Shown here: positions 17,636 to 26,884 of the stretch, piece after piece
Layout: each line of letters starts with the position of its first letter
How positions within the stretch are numbered: the stretch's first letter is position 1
DNA from: Hydrogenovibrio crunogenus
GTDB lineage: Bacteria > Pseudomonadota > Gammaproteobacteria > Thiomicrospirales > Thiomicrospiraceae
Direction of reading: 5' to 3'
Assembly (NCBI RefSeq): GCF_004786015.1
Contig: NZ_CP032096.1
Coordinates: 682,001-746,000 of the forward strand
DNA length: 64,000 bases
Position numbers and translations under genes: made by a program
The notes under the pieces: model-generated
Told to the model about the DNA's origin: nothing
Database searches by the model: none
Seen by the model: the letters and a program-made list of their open reading frames with translations, nothing else

Positions 17636-18748
17636 GTGACGGATAAGATAAAAAATAAAGTCGATTTACTCGGTATGGATCGTACTGAATTAACAGAGTT
17701 TTTTGCCAGTATTGGCGAAAAGCCGTTTCGTGCCGGCCAGGTAATGAAGTGGATTCATCAGTTCGGTGTCAGTGACTTTGAAGAAATGACCAATATCAGC
17801 AAGTCGCTTAGAGACAAACTGTCGAAAACAGCGCTTATTCGCACGCCTAAAATTGTTTCGGAGCAACGTTCGGCAGACGGTACCATTAAATGGTTGTTAG
17901 AAGTTGATAATCATAATTGTGTTGAAGCAGTCTTTATCCCTGAAAAGTCACGTGGGACTCTGTGTATCTCTTCCCAGGTAGGGTGTGCACTGGAATGCAG
18001 TTTCTGCTCAACCGGACAGCAAGGTTTTAACCGAAACTTAGAAAACTGGGAAATTGTTGCTCAGATGTGGGTTGCCAACAAAGCTCTAGGCTGTAAACCT
18101 AAAGAAGAGCGTATTATCTCCAATGTGGTTTTTATGGGAATGGGTGAACCGCTGTTAAACGTAAAACACACCTTTCCAACAGCCCGTATTTTGATGGATG
18201 ATAATGCTTATGGCTTGTCCAAGCGCCGTGTGACGATCAGTACGGCCGGAGTTGTGCCGGCCATTGACAAGATCAAAGAGTCTTTGGACGTTAGTTTGGC
18301 GATTTCACTGCATGCTCCTAATAATACCTTACGTGATGAGTTGGTTCCAATTAATAAGAAGTACCCGCTTGAAGTACTGATGCCAGCTTTACATCGTTAT
18401 GTGGAAGGCGGTCACAGCAAGAAGCATGTGACGGTTGAATACGTAATGCTGGATCATGTGAACGATCGACTGGAGCATGCTCAACAGTTAATTGAACTGC
18501 TTGGCGATTTGCCTTGTAAAGTGAATTTAATTCCTTTCAATCCTTTCCCGAATACCGATTATCAACGTTCTTCAAATAATGCTGTGCATCGTTTTAAGGA
18601 CGCCTTGATGGAAGCGGGGGTGAATTGTACTGTTCGCCGTACGCGTGGCGATGATATTGATGCGGCATGTGGACAACTTGCAGGCAAAGTTAAAGACAGA
18701 ACCAAACGAACTCTTCAAACTGTTAACTTGGATAAATTACATGGCTAA
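17636..18748 (+). CDS. rlmN: Dual-specificity 23S rRNA/tRNA adenine-C2 methyltransferase RlmN
   Basis: Radical-SAM enzyme that methylates C2 of adenosine 2503 of 23S rRNA and A37 of some tRNAs. 370 residues; CALECSFC at 117-124 gives the CxxxCxxC cluster motif. GMGEPLLN and [11 protein letters not shown] follow, and C-terminal [19 protein letters not shown] holds the second catalytic Cys. The start is GTG at 17636. The stop overlaps the next gene's start by 8 bases, so translation is coupled to the RodZ-like protein. Confidence 0.96.
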   Translation: MTDKIKNKVDLLGMDRTELTEFFASIGEKPFRAGQVMKWIHQFGVSDFEEMTNISKSLRDKLSKTALIRTPKIVSEQRSADGTIKWLLEVDNHNCVEAVFIPEKSRGTLCISSQVGCALECSFCSTGQQGFNRNLENWEIVAQMWVANKALGCKPKEERIISNVVFMGMGEPLLNVKHTFPTARILMDDNAYGLSKRRVTISTAGVVPAIDKIKESLDVSLAISLHAPNNTLRDELVPINKKYPLEVLMPALHRYVEGGHSKKHVTVEYVMLDHVNDRLEHAQQLIELLGDLPCKVNLIPFNPFPNTDYQRSSNNAVHRFKDALMEAGVNCTVRRTRGDDIDAACGQLAGKVKDRTKRTLQTVNLDKLHG

Positions 18749-19154
18749 TGAAGCGCACCAAGAATCTACTTCTGATGAAAGCCCCGTCTTTACGGATCTC
18801 AGTCGAGCATTGAAAGCGGCTAGAGAGCAGAAAAAGCTATCTGTAAGTGATGTGGCGGAGCAATTAAAAATAGCATCGTCTCATATTCAATATTTTGAAG
18901 GGGATCATTTGGATTTGACACAATTGGATCCTTTTCAAAGAGGCTACCTCAGAAACTACTCTGAATTATTGAATGTTGATATAAAACCTTATGAATCCGT
19001 TTTTCCAGAAGTGGTTGATGTGGGGTCCAGTCTGCAATCGGTTGATTTAGAAGAACACGCTACTAAGCCGATTATCTCCATTGCCATGATGAGAATTCTC
19101 AGTACCTTGGCGGTAATCGGAATCATCATTTTACTGATAGCCATTAACGTATAA
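18741..19154 (+). CDS. rodZ: RodZ-like helix-turn-helix membrane protein, shortened
   Basis: 137 residues from the ATG at 18741 (MANEAHQES). The frame runs open further upstream inside rlmN, but this ATG fits the conserved gene boundary. It has an N-terminal Xre-like HTH ([20 protein letters not shown], then [15 protein letters not shown] and [13 protein letters not shown]) as in RodZ, which anchors MreB in rod-shaped cells. One transmembrane helix (about 118-135) lies at the very end, and the protein stops there: the large periplasmic beta domain of E. coli RodZ is missing. pilF and ispG, which flank rodZ in E. coli, are absent. RodZ is inferred from HTH type and position. Confidence 0.78.
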   Translation: MANEAHQESTSDESPVFTDLSRALKAAREQKKLSVSDVAEQLKIASSHIQYFEGDHLDLTQLDPFQRGYLRNYSELLNVDIKPYESVFPEVVDVGSSLQSVDLEEHATKPIISIAMMRILSTLAVIGIIILLIAINV

Positions 19155-19188
19155 ATAATAAAAAATCGTAAAAGAGAAAAAAATCCCT

Positions 19189-20469
19189 ATGTCGAAGCAA
19201 ATCAATGCCATTCGCGGCATGAATGATTTATATGGTGATCAATCACATGCATTTGATTATCTTGTGCAAACAGCCGAGTCGGTATTAAAGCAATATGGAT
19301 TTCAATCCATTCGCCTACCGATTGTAGAGAAAACAGAATTGTTTGCACGTTCTATTGGTGAAGTCACCGATATTGTTGAAAAAGAAATGTATACCTTTGA
19401 AGATCGTAATGGTGATAGTTTGACCTTGCGTCCTGAAGGGACTGCCGGATGTGTTCGAGCGGTAATTCAAAACGGCTTGGCACATAATCAAATTCAAAAG
19501 TTATATTACACTGGGCCTATGTTTCGCCATGAACGCCCGCAAAAAGGCCGTTATCGCCAGTTTAATCAATTTGGTGTTGAAGTGTTTGGCATTGAAAGCG
19601 TTGATATTGATGCGGAATTGATAGCCTTATCTGCTCGTTTATGGGAAAGACTCGGATTGCAAAATCTAGAGTTGCAAATCAATTCGTTAGGAAGTCAGGC
19701 AGCACGCCAAGCTTACCGTGACATTTTGGTTGCCTATTTTGAAGAGCATAAGTCACAGTTAGATGAAGACAGTCTTCGACGTTTAAGTACGAATCCACTT
19801 CGTATTCTAGATACAAAAAATCCAGATATGAAAGCATTGGTGGAGGCGGCTCCTAAGTTAATGGATCATTTGGATGAAGCGTCTAAACAGCACTATGAAG
19901 AATTGAAGGCACATTTGGATGATTTGGGCGTGGCTTATGTTGAAAATCCAAACTTAGTGCGAGGATTAGACTATTATAATCGCACTGTATTTGAGTGGGT
20001 CACCACGGAGTTGGGCGCTCAGGGAACTGTGTGTGCTGGTGGGCGTTACGATGGGCTGGTTGAACAGATTGGTGGTAAGCCAACTCCTGCTGTTGGATTT
20101 GCGATGGGCATTGAACGCTTAATGGCACTACTAATGGATAATGAACTGGTTCATGAAGAAAATGGGCCAGATGTTTATATGGTATTGGCCGGAGACAATA
20201 CAAAGCGCCCAGGCCTGGTTATTTCTGAGCAAATCCGAGAGAATTTACCGGATATTAAAGTTCAAATGAACTGTGGTGGTGGTAGCTTTAAAAGTCAGTT
20301 TAAAAAAGCTGATAAGTCAGGTGCGCGTATCGCTCTAGTGTTAGGAGAAGATGAAGTGAACCAACAGCAAATTGCCGTCAAATATTTAAGAGAAGACCGT
20401 GAGCAAGAAATGGTGTACTGGGATCAGTTGTTTACGCTTTTAAAAACGGCATTAACCGAATCAAAATAG
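19189..20469 (+). CDS. hisS: Histidyl-tRNA synthetase
   Basis: Class II synthetase charging tRNA-His. 426 residues: [15 protein letters not shown] start, motif 2 [24 protein letters not shown], the histidine-binding [15 protein letters not shown], and motif 3 [12 protein letters not shown]. An anticodon-binding domain follows. An exact CCAGGCCTGG copy at 20209 is read here as RPGLV. Part of the rodZ-hisS-yfgM-bamB-der run. Confidence 0.97.
   Translation: MSKQINAIRGMNDLYGDQSHAFDYLVQTAESVLKQYGFQSIRLPIVEKTELFARSIGEVTDIVEKEMYTFEDRNGDSLTLRPEGTAGCVRAVIQNGLAHNQIQKLYYTGPMFRHERPQKGRYRQFNQFGVEVFGIESVDIDAELIALSARLWERLGLQNLELQINSLGSQAARQAYRDILVAYFEEHKSQLDEDSLRRLSTNPLRILDTKNPDMKALVEAAPKLMDHLDEASKQHYEELKAHLDDLGVAYVENPNLVRGLDYYNRTVFEWVTTELGAQGTVCAGGRYDGLVEQIGGKPTPAVGFAMGIERLMALLMDNELVHEENGPDVYMVLAGDNTKRPGLVISEQIRENLPDIKVQMNCGGGSFKSQFKKADKSGARIALVLGEDEVNQQQIAVKYLREDREQEMVYWDQLFTLLKTALTESK
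20209..20224 (+). repeat. Exact CCAGGCCTGG repeat inside hisS
   Basis: Exact core followed by TTATTT; read as RPGLV. Confidence 0.7.
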
Positions 20470-20503
20470 ATTTTTTATTTCTACATTTTAATAGGATAGT
20501 TAC

Positions 20504-21145
20504 ATGAGTCGTTACGAAACCGATGAAGAACAAGTTGAAGCCATTAAGAGTTGGTGGAAAAAAAATGGAACGCAATTATTATCGGGTATTTTGGTTATTG
20601 TTCTGGCCTGGACAGGATGGACATATTGGCAAAATGCCCAAATGACGAAAGCCTTGAATGCTTCGGCTGTTTTCGAGGTAATGCAGGTTAAACAAAGCCA
20701 GAATGCGTTAGGCGATGTCTTACGAGATGGTCTTAAGTTAATGGAAGAGCAGCCTGATAGTCCTTATGCATCCGGTGTGGCCTTAATGATAGCGAAGCAC
20801 TATTTTGATGAAAACGCGTTCGATAAGGCAATTGAAAATTATCAATGGACGATTGAGCATGCGCCAGATCATTCAATTGAATTGATTGCACGCTTAAGAT
20901 TAGTGACGGTTTATGTTCAAGAAAAAATGTTTGAAAAAGCCGATCAGGTGTTGGCAGGAATCGATCAGAAAGCATTAAGTTTGGCCGAAAAAGGGAATTA
21001 TGATTTCCAGGTAGCGGAGTTGGCATTGACCGAAGGCGATTTATCTCAAGCCAAAGAAGCTTATAACCGTGTTGTTTCGAATGCCGAGGCGCCAGAAAGT
21101 GTGCAAAATTTAGCTAAATTGAAGTTAGCAGATTTGGCAGGGTAA
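20504..21145 (+). CDS. yfgM: YfgM-type ancillary SecYEG translocon subunit
   Basis: 213 residues: MSRYETDEEQVEAIKSWWKKNG is the typical YfgM start, then one transmembrane helix (about 25-43) and a periplasmic TPR-like domain. YfgM associates with SecYEG and the chaperone PpiD in E. coli and contributes to periplasmic chaperone networks. The gene order hisS-yfgM-bamB-der matches E. coli exactly. The start has TAGGATAG upstream. Confidence 0.92.
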   Translation: MSRYETDEEQVEAIKSWWKKNGTQLLSGILVIVLAWTGWTYWQNAQMTKALNASAVFEVMQVKQSQNALGDVLRDGLKLMEEQPDSPYASGVALMIAKHYFDENAFDKAIENYQWTIEHAPDHSIELIARLRLVTVYVQEKMFEKADQVLAGIDQKALSLAEKGNYDFQVAELALTEGDLSQAKEAYNRVVSNAEAPESVQNLAKLKLADLAG

Positions 21146-21153
21146 GGATTATT

Positions 21154-22407
21154 TTGAATTACATAAATACATATTTTCTAAAAGGCATTGGCGCGTTATT
21201 GATTCTAGGGTTCATGGCTTCTTGTTCGTCCTCTAAAGTGGTGAGAGAGCCGGCCCCATTAATCGAAATGTCATCGCCTTATCAAGCTGAAAAGGACTGG
21301 CAAATTCAATTGGATGCTTTCAAGTATTCGGATGGAGAAGGGTTGTACTTTGCTGAGGATGCTGATTTTGTTTATTTTGGGACGCCTGCAGGTGTGCTGA
21401 CAAAAGCATTAAAAGCGACTCAGGATCGTTGGACCGATCAGGTTGTTTGGCAGAAGAAGATTCACGAACCGATTGTCTCAGGTCCGACCCTGTACCAAGA
21501 TCGGGTTATTGTCGGTACCGCGAAAGCCACTTTGATCAGTTTCGTGAAAAAGGATGCCAGCATTGCCTGGCAAACCGAATTGTCGAGCGAGGTCTTGAGT
21601 CGTCCAGTGATTGCGGAAGGGCAGATTTTCGTGCGCACGGTGGATGGGAAGCTTTATTCCGTAAATGCTGTGACAGGAAGAGTGAATTGGACCATTGAGC
21701 ATCAATTACCCAACCTTTCATTACGAGGGGTAGCACCGGTCACTTATGAAGATGGTGTTTTGTACGTTGGCTGGGAAACCGGTCAAGTTGAAGCACTTGA
21801 TGCGGCAACGGGAACCAGAAAATGGCAATCTCAAGTTGTGATTCCAAAAGGGCGCACCGATCTGGAAAGAATGGTTGATATTCAGGCAACTTTACGTTTA
21901 GAGGCCGGGCGCCTTTTTGTGTTGGGCTATCAAGGAAAATTAGCTGCTCTGAACCCTGAAAACGGGAATCTATATTGGTCAAAAGACATTTCGGGGTTTA
22001 GAGATTTTCTAATTGATGATTCAGCGCTTTATGTCGTGGATGAAGATGATATTTTATATGGCTTTGACTACGTGAATGGCACGCAACTTTGGAAGCAGGA
22101 CAATTTTAAATATCGACAAGCGATCGATTTGGTTTTCTACCAAAAGAAACAGATTTTATTAGCCGATGGACAAGGGTATCTGCACTGGATTGATAAGCTG
22201 GATGGTACGCCTGTCGCAAGAATCAAACATGGTAGTCATTATGGAACCAGTAATGGCATTGTGCGAGTCTGGACAGCGGGTAACCGAGTTTATGTACAAG
22301 ATACTGATGGATTTAATAATGCGTATACCATTAAACCATCTAACTGGTATCAATTTAATCACCCGGAAGATCCATTGGGTATTTTAAAGAAAAAGGATAG
22401 CGAGTGA
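21154..22407 (+). CDS. bamB: Outer membrane assembly lipoprotein BamB
   Basis: Lipoprotein of the BAM complex that inserts beta-barrel proteins into the outer membrane. 417 residues; the N terminus has a lipobox (GFMASC), so it is lipidated at the Cys. The body is a PQQ-like beta-propeller with repeats such as LYSVNAVTGRVNW, VEALDAATGTRKW and LAALNPENGNLYW. A TTG start at 21154 is needed to include the whole signal peptide; AAGGAT lies just upstream. The stop codon overlaps the GTG start of der. Confidence 0.93.
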   Translation: MNYINTYFLKGIGALLILGFMASCSSSKVVREPAPLIEMSSPYQAEKDWQIQLDAFKYSDGEGLYFAEDADFVYFGTPAGVLTKALKATQDRWTDQVVWQKKIHEPIVSGPTLYQDRVIVGTAKATLISFVKKDASIAWQTELSSEVLSRPVIAEGQIFVRTVDGKLYSVNAVTGRVNWTIEHQLPNLSLRGVAPVTYEDGVLYVGWETGQVEALDAATGTRKWQSQVVIPKGRTDLERMVDIQATLRLEAGRLFVLGYQGKLAALNPENGNLYWSKDISGFRDFLIDDSALYVVDEDDILYGFDYVNGTQLWKQDNFKYRQAIDLVFYQKKQILLADGQGYLHWIDKLDGTPVARIKHGSHYGTSNGIVRVWTAGNRVYVQDTDGFNNAYTIKPSNWYQFNHPEDPLGILKKKDSE

Positions 22408-23846
22408 GCAAAACTGTCATCGCGTTAGTCGGCCGACCTAATGTCGGTAAATCAACGCTTTTTAATCGATTAACCCGTTCGAGAGATGCGATTGTAGCGG
22501 ATTACCCGGGACTGACTCGGGATCGCCAGTATGGCACAGGTCGTGTTGGATCCACGCCGTATATTGTGGTGGATACCGGTGGGTTAAGCGGTGAGCAAGA
22601 AGGGGTTGATCCTTTAATGGCCGGACAAGTTCAGTCAGCTATCGGCGAGGCGGATGCCGTTCTATTTTTGGTTGATGGCCGAGCAGGATTGATTCCGGCT
22701 GATGAGAGTATTGCAAGTTATATCCGACACTTCAATAAGCCCGTTTATTTATTAGTCAACAAGGCTGAAGGCCACAAAAAAGATGTGATTGCCAATGACT
22801 TCTATCAAATGGGCTTAGGCGAGCCATTTGTGATTTCATCAGCGCATGGTGATAACGTTAACGAGATGATTGAAAACGTATTATCAGATGTCGCACAGGA
22901 TGTTGAAGACGAAGATGAATTGGACTTGGATAAGCATCCCGGTATTCGTGTTGCGGTAATCGGACGACCTAATGTTGGCAAATCTACCTTGATTAACCGC
23001 ATGATCGGTGAAGAACGGGTTGTGGCATTCGATATGCCCGGAACGACGCGTGACAGTATTTACGTGCCGTTTGAGCGTCAAGGAGAACTTTATACCTTGA
23101 TTGATACTGCCGGTGTGCGTCGTCGTAAGAATATCAAAGAAAAGATCGAAAAATTCAGTATCGTGAAAGCGATTGAAGCGATGGAGTCTTCCAATGTTGT
23201 GGTTTTGGTTGTTGATGGCTCAGAAGGGATTACCGATCAGGATTTGACTTTGCTAGGCTTGGCATTGGAGTCGGGACGAGGCTTGGTGATTGCCATTAAT
23301 AAATGGGATAACTTAACGCCTGATCAACGAGCCAAAATCAAGCATGAGCTGGAATATAAGCTGCATTTTGTCGACTATGCGAAGCGCCATTTAATCTCGG
23401 CCTTGCATGGTACTGGAGTCGGGGATCTCTTCAAAACGATCAACGCTGTTTACCATGCGTCGATGAAGCAGGTATCGACTTCTGATTTGAACAGAGTTTT
23501 AGAGCAAGCAGTTCTGGATCACCAGCCGCCATTGATTGGTGGGCGTCGTGTGAAATTGCGTTATGCTCATCTGGGTGGATTGAATCCGCCAAGAGTCATT
23601 GTTCATGGAACACAAGTGGATAAGTTGCCGCAGGCATACTCCAAATACTTGATGAATGTGTTCCGCAAAGCATTTAAATGGGTAGGGACACCCGTGATGA
23701 TTGAGTATAAAGTGACTTCAAACCCTTATGAGGGACGAAAGTCTAACTTTACTTACCGTAAAGGGAAGTCGGAATCTCAAGCGCAAAATGCCTATTTAAA
23801 ACGAAAGAAGAAAAAGAAACCCCAGCAAAAACGCCGAACCAGTTAA
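22404..23846 (+). CDS. der: Ribosome-associated GTPase Der (EngA)
   Basis: Essential tandem GTPase for 50S ribosome maturation. 480 residues with two G domains, each starting VALVGRPNVGKSTLFNRL or VAVIGRPNVGKSTLINRM, with DTGG/DTAG switch motifs and NKAE/NKWD base-specificity motifs. A KH-like C-terminal domain ends in a strongly basic tail (KRKKKKKPQQKRR). It starts with GTG in a GTGA overlap with bamB. A bidirectional terminator follows. Confidence 0.97.
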   Translation: MSKTVIALVGRPNVGKSTLFNRLTRSRDAIVADYPGLTRDRQYGTGRVGSTPYIVVDTGGLSGEQEGVDPLMAGQVQSAIGEADAVLFLVDGRAGLIPADESIASYIRHFNKPVYLLVNKAEGHKKDVIANDFYQMGLGEPFVISSAHGDNVNEMIENVLSDVAQDVEDEDELDLDKHPGIRVAVIGRPNVGKSTLINRMIGEERVVAFDMPGTTRDSIYVPFERQGELYTLIDTAGVRRRKNIKEKIEKFSIVKAIEAMESSNVVVLVVDGSEGITDQDLTLLGLALESGRGLVIAINKWDNLTPDQRAKIKHELEYKLHFVDYAKRHLISALHGTGVGDLFKTINAVYHASMKQVSTSDLNRVLEQAVLDHQPPLIGGRRVKLRYAHLGGLNPPRVIVHGTQVDKLPQAYSKYLMNVFRKAFKWVGTPVMIEYKVTSNPYEGRKSNFTYRKGKSESQAQNAYLKRKKKKKPQQKRRTS

Positions 23847-23864
23847 TGGGAAGGATGCAGAATG

Positions 23865-23893
23865 ATAAAAAAACGGCTTTTAAGCCGTTTTTT
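23865..23893. terminator. Bidirectional terminator between der and the D2HGDH-like gene
   Basis: AAAAAAACGGCTT paired with AAGCCGTTTTTTT around a TT loop. It serves der on plus and the convergent flavoprotein gene on minus. Confidence 0.88.
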
Positions 23894-23912
23894 TGTTTTT
23901 GAGAGAACGTGT

Positions 23913-26705
23913 TTAGCGATTGCTCAGCGCCATGAAAAAGAGTTCAGCTGGGTGAAGCCCTTGTTTATCAGCGAAATCCTCCAGCTGGTGACGACAGCTC
24001 GTTCCTGTTGCAATGACCAAGTCATCTTGTTGTGCATTTTTTAAAGTCGGTAATAAGGTTTGGTTTGCAATCTTCAATGACACATCATAATTTTTATAAC
24101 CAAATTCACCCGACATACCGCAACACCCTGAATTGATATACTGCAACTTCAGTTCCGGAATTAAATTTAATGCTTTAACCGATTCTTGTGCATGCGCCAA
24201 AGACTTTTGGTGACAATGTACATGCAACCACGCATTTTTCGGAACGGCGCCTAATGCCAATTTAGATTGGGTATTCAGTTTCAACATCAACTCTTCAAAT
24301 AATAACACTGAGGTATAAAGCCAGGCCTGGTCATTTTTTGAAATGAGGTCTTTCGCCTCATCACGCCAAACTAGGGTGTCAGAAGGTTCGATTCCAACAA
24401 TGTGGTCATCCAGCGCCGCTTCTTTGAGCTGAGATTGAATTTTTTCCAATGCCTGTTTTGCTTCCGAAACCAGGCCTTGGCTTAATAAAGCACGTGGTGA
24501 GCTATCTAAGAAAATCGGTTTGACATTCATTCCCAGCAGCTCTAGTGATTGTATTGCAGCCTGTCCGATTTTAGGTTCTTGGTATTGAACGTATAAATCA
24601 ACCAGCACCCAAACAGTTGGTTTGCCTGGTTTGAAATTGACTTGTTTAGCATATGTTTTCCACCAGGTTTTTAGTGGCTGTTTGTCCAGTTTCGGTAGGG
24701 TACGTCGTGTGTCTACCCCCATGATTCTTTTAACCAATGACAGGTTTTGAACCCAGTTGTAAGCGCCTGGAACCCAAGCACCAATTTTCATGAGCTGGCC
24801 GTAAAATTTAATGGACAGTCGGCTCAATGAGAAAGCATTGATTTGGTACAACACTTCTGATTTCAGGCGTGCCATATCAACACTGGCTGGACATTCCGAT
24901 TTACACGCTTTACACCCCAAGCACAATGACAGGGCATCTTGCAGCTCGTCTTGTTTCAGCGCGGTTAATGGGTTCGGCTCAGTCAGCGCATGGCGTAATA
25001 AATTACTGCGACCACGGGTGGAATAATTTTCTTCTCGTGTGGCCTGGTATGACGGGCACATCACGCCATTTCCCGCTGACTTTCGGCAGGCTCCGGCACC
25101 GTTACATTTTTCAACAGCATCCATTAAAGATAAATCCCGTGTCCAATCATAGCCGGGACTCAGAAGTTGTTTCGGTTGGCGATCCGCACGTAGGTTTTCT
25201 GTGATGGAAGCGTCACCAATGATGACCCCCGGGTTGAATAAATTGTCTGGGTCAAAGGTGTTTTTAAGCTGAACCAAGCAGTTGTAAACATTCTCGCCGA
25301 CTTGTTCTTTAATGAAAGGGGCACGAATACGGCCATCGCCGTGTTCCCCTGAAATGGCGCCACGATATTTTTTAACTAATTTTGAACTGCGTTCTGCCAC
25401 AGTTTGGAAATAGCGCTTACCTTCTGGGGTCGCTAAATCCATTTCTGGGCGTACATGAATCAGTCCAACCGAGGCATGGCCATAATAGACACATCCAATA
25501 CCCAGTTCGGTCATTAAGTCTTGTGTGTCCTGGTAGAAATCCGGTAGGGATTTAACCGGAACCGCGGCATCTTCGATAACCGCAACCGCTTTATGGCGTG
25601 TGGGTTTGCCCATGAGTAGTCCTAACCCAGCTTTACGTAGATTCCAAACCTTTGCGCTGTCTTGCGGGTTGATAATCGGGCACGCGTAAGCGCCCTGTTC
25701 TAACATCCAGGCCTGGTCATTTTTTAAGCGCTGCTGCAGATTTTCGGCATCTTCATCAAACAACTCAACCACCAAGACGGCTTCAGGGTCTTTTTTAACC
25801 CATAAACGATTTTGAGTTTGCTCACTGTTGTTTTTAGTACCGTCTAAAGTGGCTTTATCAATTAATTCAATGGCTGCCGGTTTGAACGGCAAGTAATTCG
25901 GGACCACTTGCATGGCTGTATAGATCGAGTCGAAATGCGCACAGAACAGTTGACGATGTTTAGGAAGATCTACAAGCTTCAGCGTTGCCTTGGTAATCAC
26001 CCCCAACGTCCCTTCACTGCCGCAAATTAAAGGGGTTAGGTTAAAGGGTTTGCCTTCAGGGTTGAAAGGTTGGTAATCGGAATATAAAACATCCAATGCG
26101 TAGCCGGTTGTGCGACGAACAATAGAGGGATCTGGAAAGTTATCGACAATTTCCTGTCCGTGCTCTTCCAGCATGTTGATGACGGTGCGATAAATCTCAC
26201 CTTCTAATGTTTGCAGTGAAAGTTTTTCGTGCAGCTGCTCTGGTGTTAAATCGTGAAAGCTGACCAAAGCGCCATCAGCTAGAATGACATCTACGGACTT
26301 TACATGGTCACGAGTGGTGCCATAGTAAACCGAATAAGAACCACAGGAATTGTTTCCAATCATCCCGCCAATCATGGCGCGGTTGGAAGTCGAGGTATCT
26401 GGTGCAAAACGCAGGTTATCGGCTTTGACAAAATCATTTAAGTCGTCCTGAATCACCCCGGGCTGAACATCGACTTCTTTTTGTTCAGGGCGATAGTCCA
26501 AGATTTGGGTTAAATGCTTGGAAATGTCAATGAGCAGGCCTGAACCGATGGCTTGACCGCCTAATGAAGTTCCTCCTGCACGCATGGTAATGGCTTGTTT
26601 TTTTTCAATAGCCGACAGGATGCGTTGCTGTAGCGTTTCGATGTCTTTTGGATAAAGAAACTCTTGTGGAAAAATTTCAAATACGGAAGCATCAGTTGAA
26701 ATCAT
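23913..26705 (-). CDS. FAD/Fe-S oxidoreductase, D-2-hydroxyglutarate dehydrogenase (YdiJ) type
   Basis: 930-residue fusion. The N-terminal FAD-binding PCMH-type domain has TMRAGGTSLGGQAIGSG and GGMIGNNSCGSYSVYYG. A C-terminal FAD-oxidase domain includes SGEHGDGRIRAPF. Then come Fe-S motifs (CNGAGACRKSAGNGVMCPSY; LCLGCKACKSECPASVDM) and a GlpC-like cysteine motif (NSGCCGMSGEFG). The layout matches E. coli YdiJ, reported as a D-2-hydroxyglutarate dehydrogenase. The neighbour serA supports this, because SerA can make D-2-hydroxyglutarate. D-lactate or glycolate as substrate is an alternative. Two identical repeats at 24321 and 25707 are both read as KNDQAW. Confidence 0.85.
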   Translation of the reverse strand: MISTDASVFEIFPQEFLYPKDIETLQQRILSAIEKKQAITMRAGGTSLGGQAIGSGLLIDISKHLTQILDYRPEQKEVDVQPGVIQDDLNDFVKADNLRFAPDTSTSNRAMIGGMIGNNSCGSYSVYYGTTRDHVKSVDVILADGALVSFHDLTPEQLHEKLSLQTLEGEIYRTVINMLEEHGQEIVDNFPDPSIVRRTTGYALDVLYSDYQPFNPEGKPFNLTPLICGSEGTLGVITKATLKLVDLPKHRQLFCAHFDSIYTAMQVVPNYLPFKPAAIELIDKATLDGTKNNSEQTQNRLWVKKDPEAVLVVELFDEDAENLQQRLKNDQAWMLEQGAYACPIINPQDSAKVWNLRKAGLGLLMGKPTRHKAVAVIEDAAVPVKSLPDFYQDTQDLMTELGIGCVYYGHASVGLIHVRPEMDLATPEGKRYFQTVAERSSKLVKKYRGAISGEHGDGRIRAPFIKEQVGENVYNCLVQLKNTFDPDNLFNPGVIIGDASITENLRADRQPKQLLSPGYDWTRDLSLMDAVEKCNGAGACRKSAGNGVMCPSYQATREENYSTRGRSNLLRHALTEPNPLTALKQDELQDALSLCLGCKACKSECPASVDMARLKSEVLYQINAFSLSRLSIKFYGQLMKIGAWVPGAYNWVQNLSLVKRIMGVDTRRTLPKLDKQPLKTWWKTYAKQVNFKPGKPTVWVLVDLYVQYQEPKIGQAAIQSLELLGMNVKPIFLDSSPRALLSQGLVSEAKQALEKIQSQLKEAALDDHIVGIEPSDTLVWRDEAKDLISKNDQAWLYTSVLLFEELMLKLNTQSKLALGAVPKNAWLHVHCHQKSLAHAQESVKALNLIPELKLQYINSGCCGMSGEFGYKNYDVSLKIANQTLLPTLKNAQQDDLVIATGTSCRHQLEDFADKQGLHPAELFFMALSNR
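24321..24339 (+). repeat. Exact repeat with full TCATTTTTT tail, inside D2HGDH-like gene
   Basis: CCAGGCCTGGTCATTTTTT; on the coding (minus) strand it reads KNDQAW. Identical over 19 bases to the copy at 25707. Confidence 0.85.
25707..25725 (+). repeat. Exact repeat with full TCATTTTTT tail, second copy in D2HGDH-like gene
   Basis: Same 19 bases and same KNDQAW reading as the copy at 24321, about 1.39 kb away in the same gene. Confidence 0.85.
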
Positions 26706-26842
26706 CAGATAACCTTAGAATAATTGGAAAAGGGGTTGAAAGAACCGGTTATTTTAATAGATTCTCTATGATATTGCAGGGTTTTTTGTGTGTCGTTATA
26801 TCTGTTGTTGAGAACAAGAAAAGGGGAATGGATAAGGTAAGA

Positions 26843-26874
26843 AACCGCTTCTCTTTGCGTTAAAGAGAGGCGGT
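26843..26874 (-). terminator. Weak terminator-like stem after serA
   Basis: On minus: ACCGC-C-TCTCTTT, loop AACGC, AAAGAGA-A-GCGGT, then TTCTTACCTT. The stem is long but has one mismatch and a poor T tract; it may attenuate read-through from serA into the flavoprotein gene. Confidence 0.5.
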
Positions 26875-26884
26875 ATGCGAAGCA

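Noticed and set aside
26533-26542. GCAGGCCTGA as a further repeat copy
   Set aside because: Only 8/10 of the core and no tail; the number of such matches expected by chance is not negligible.
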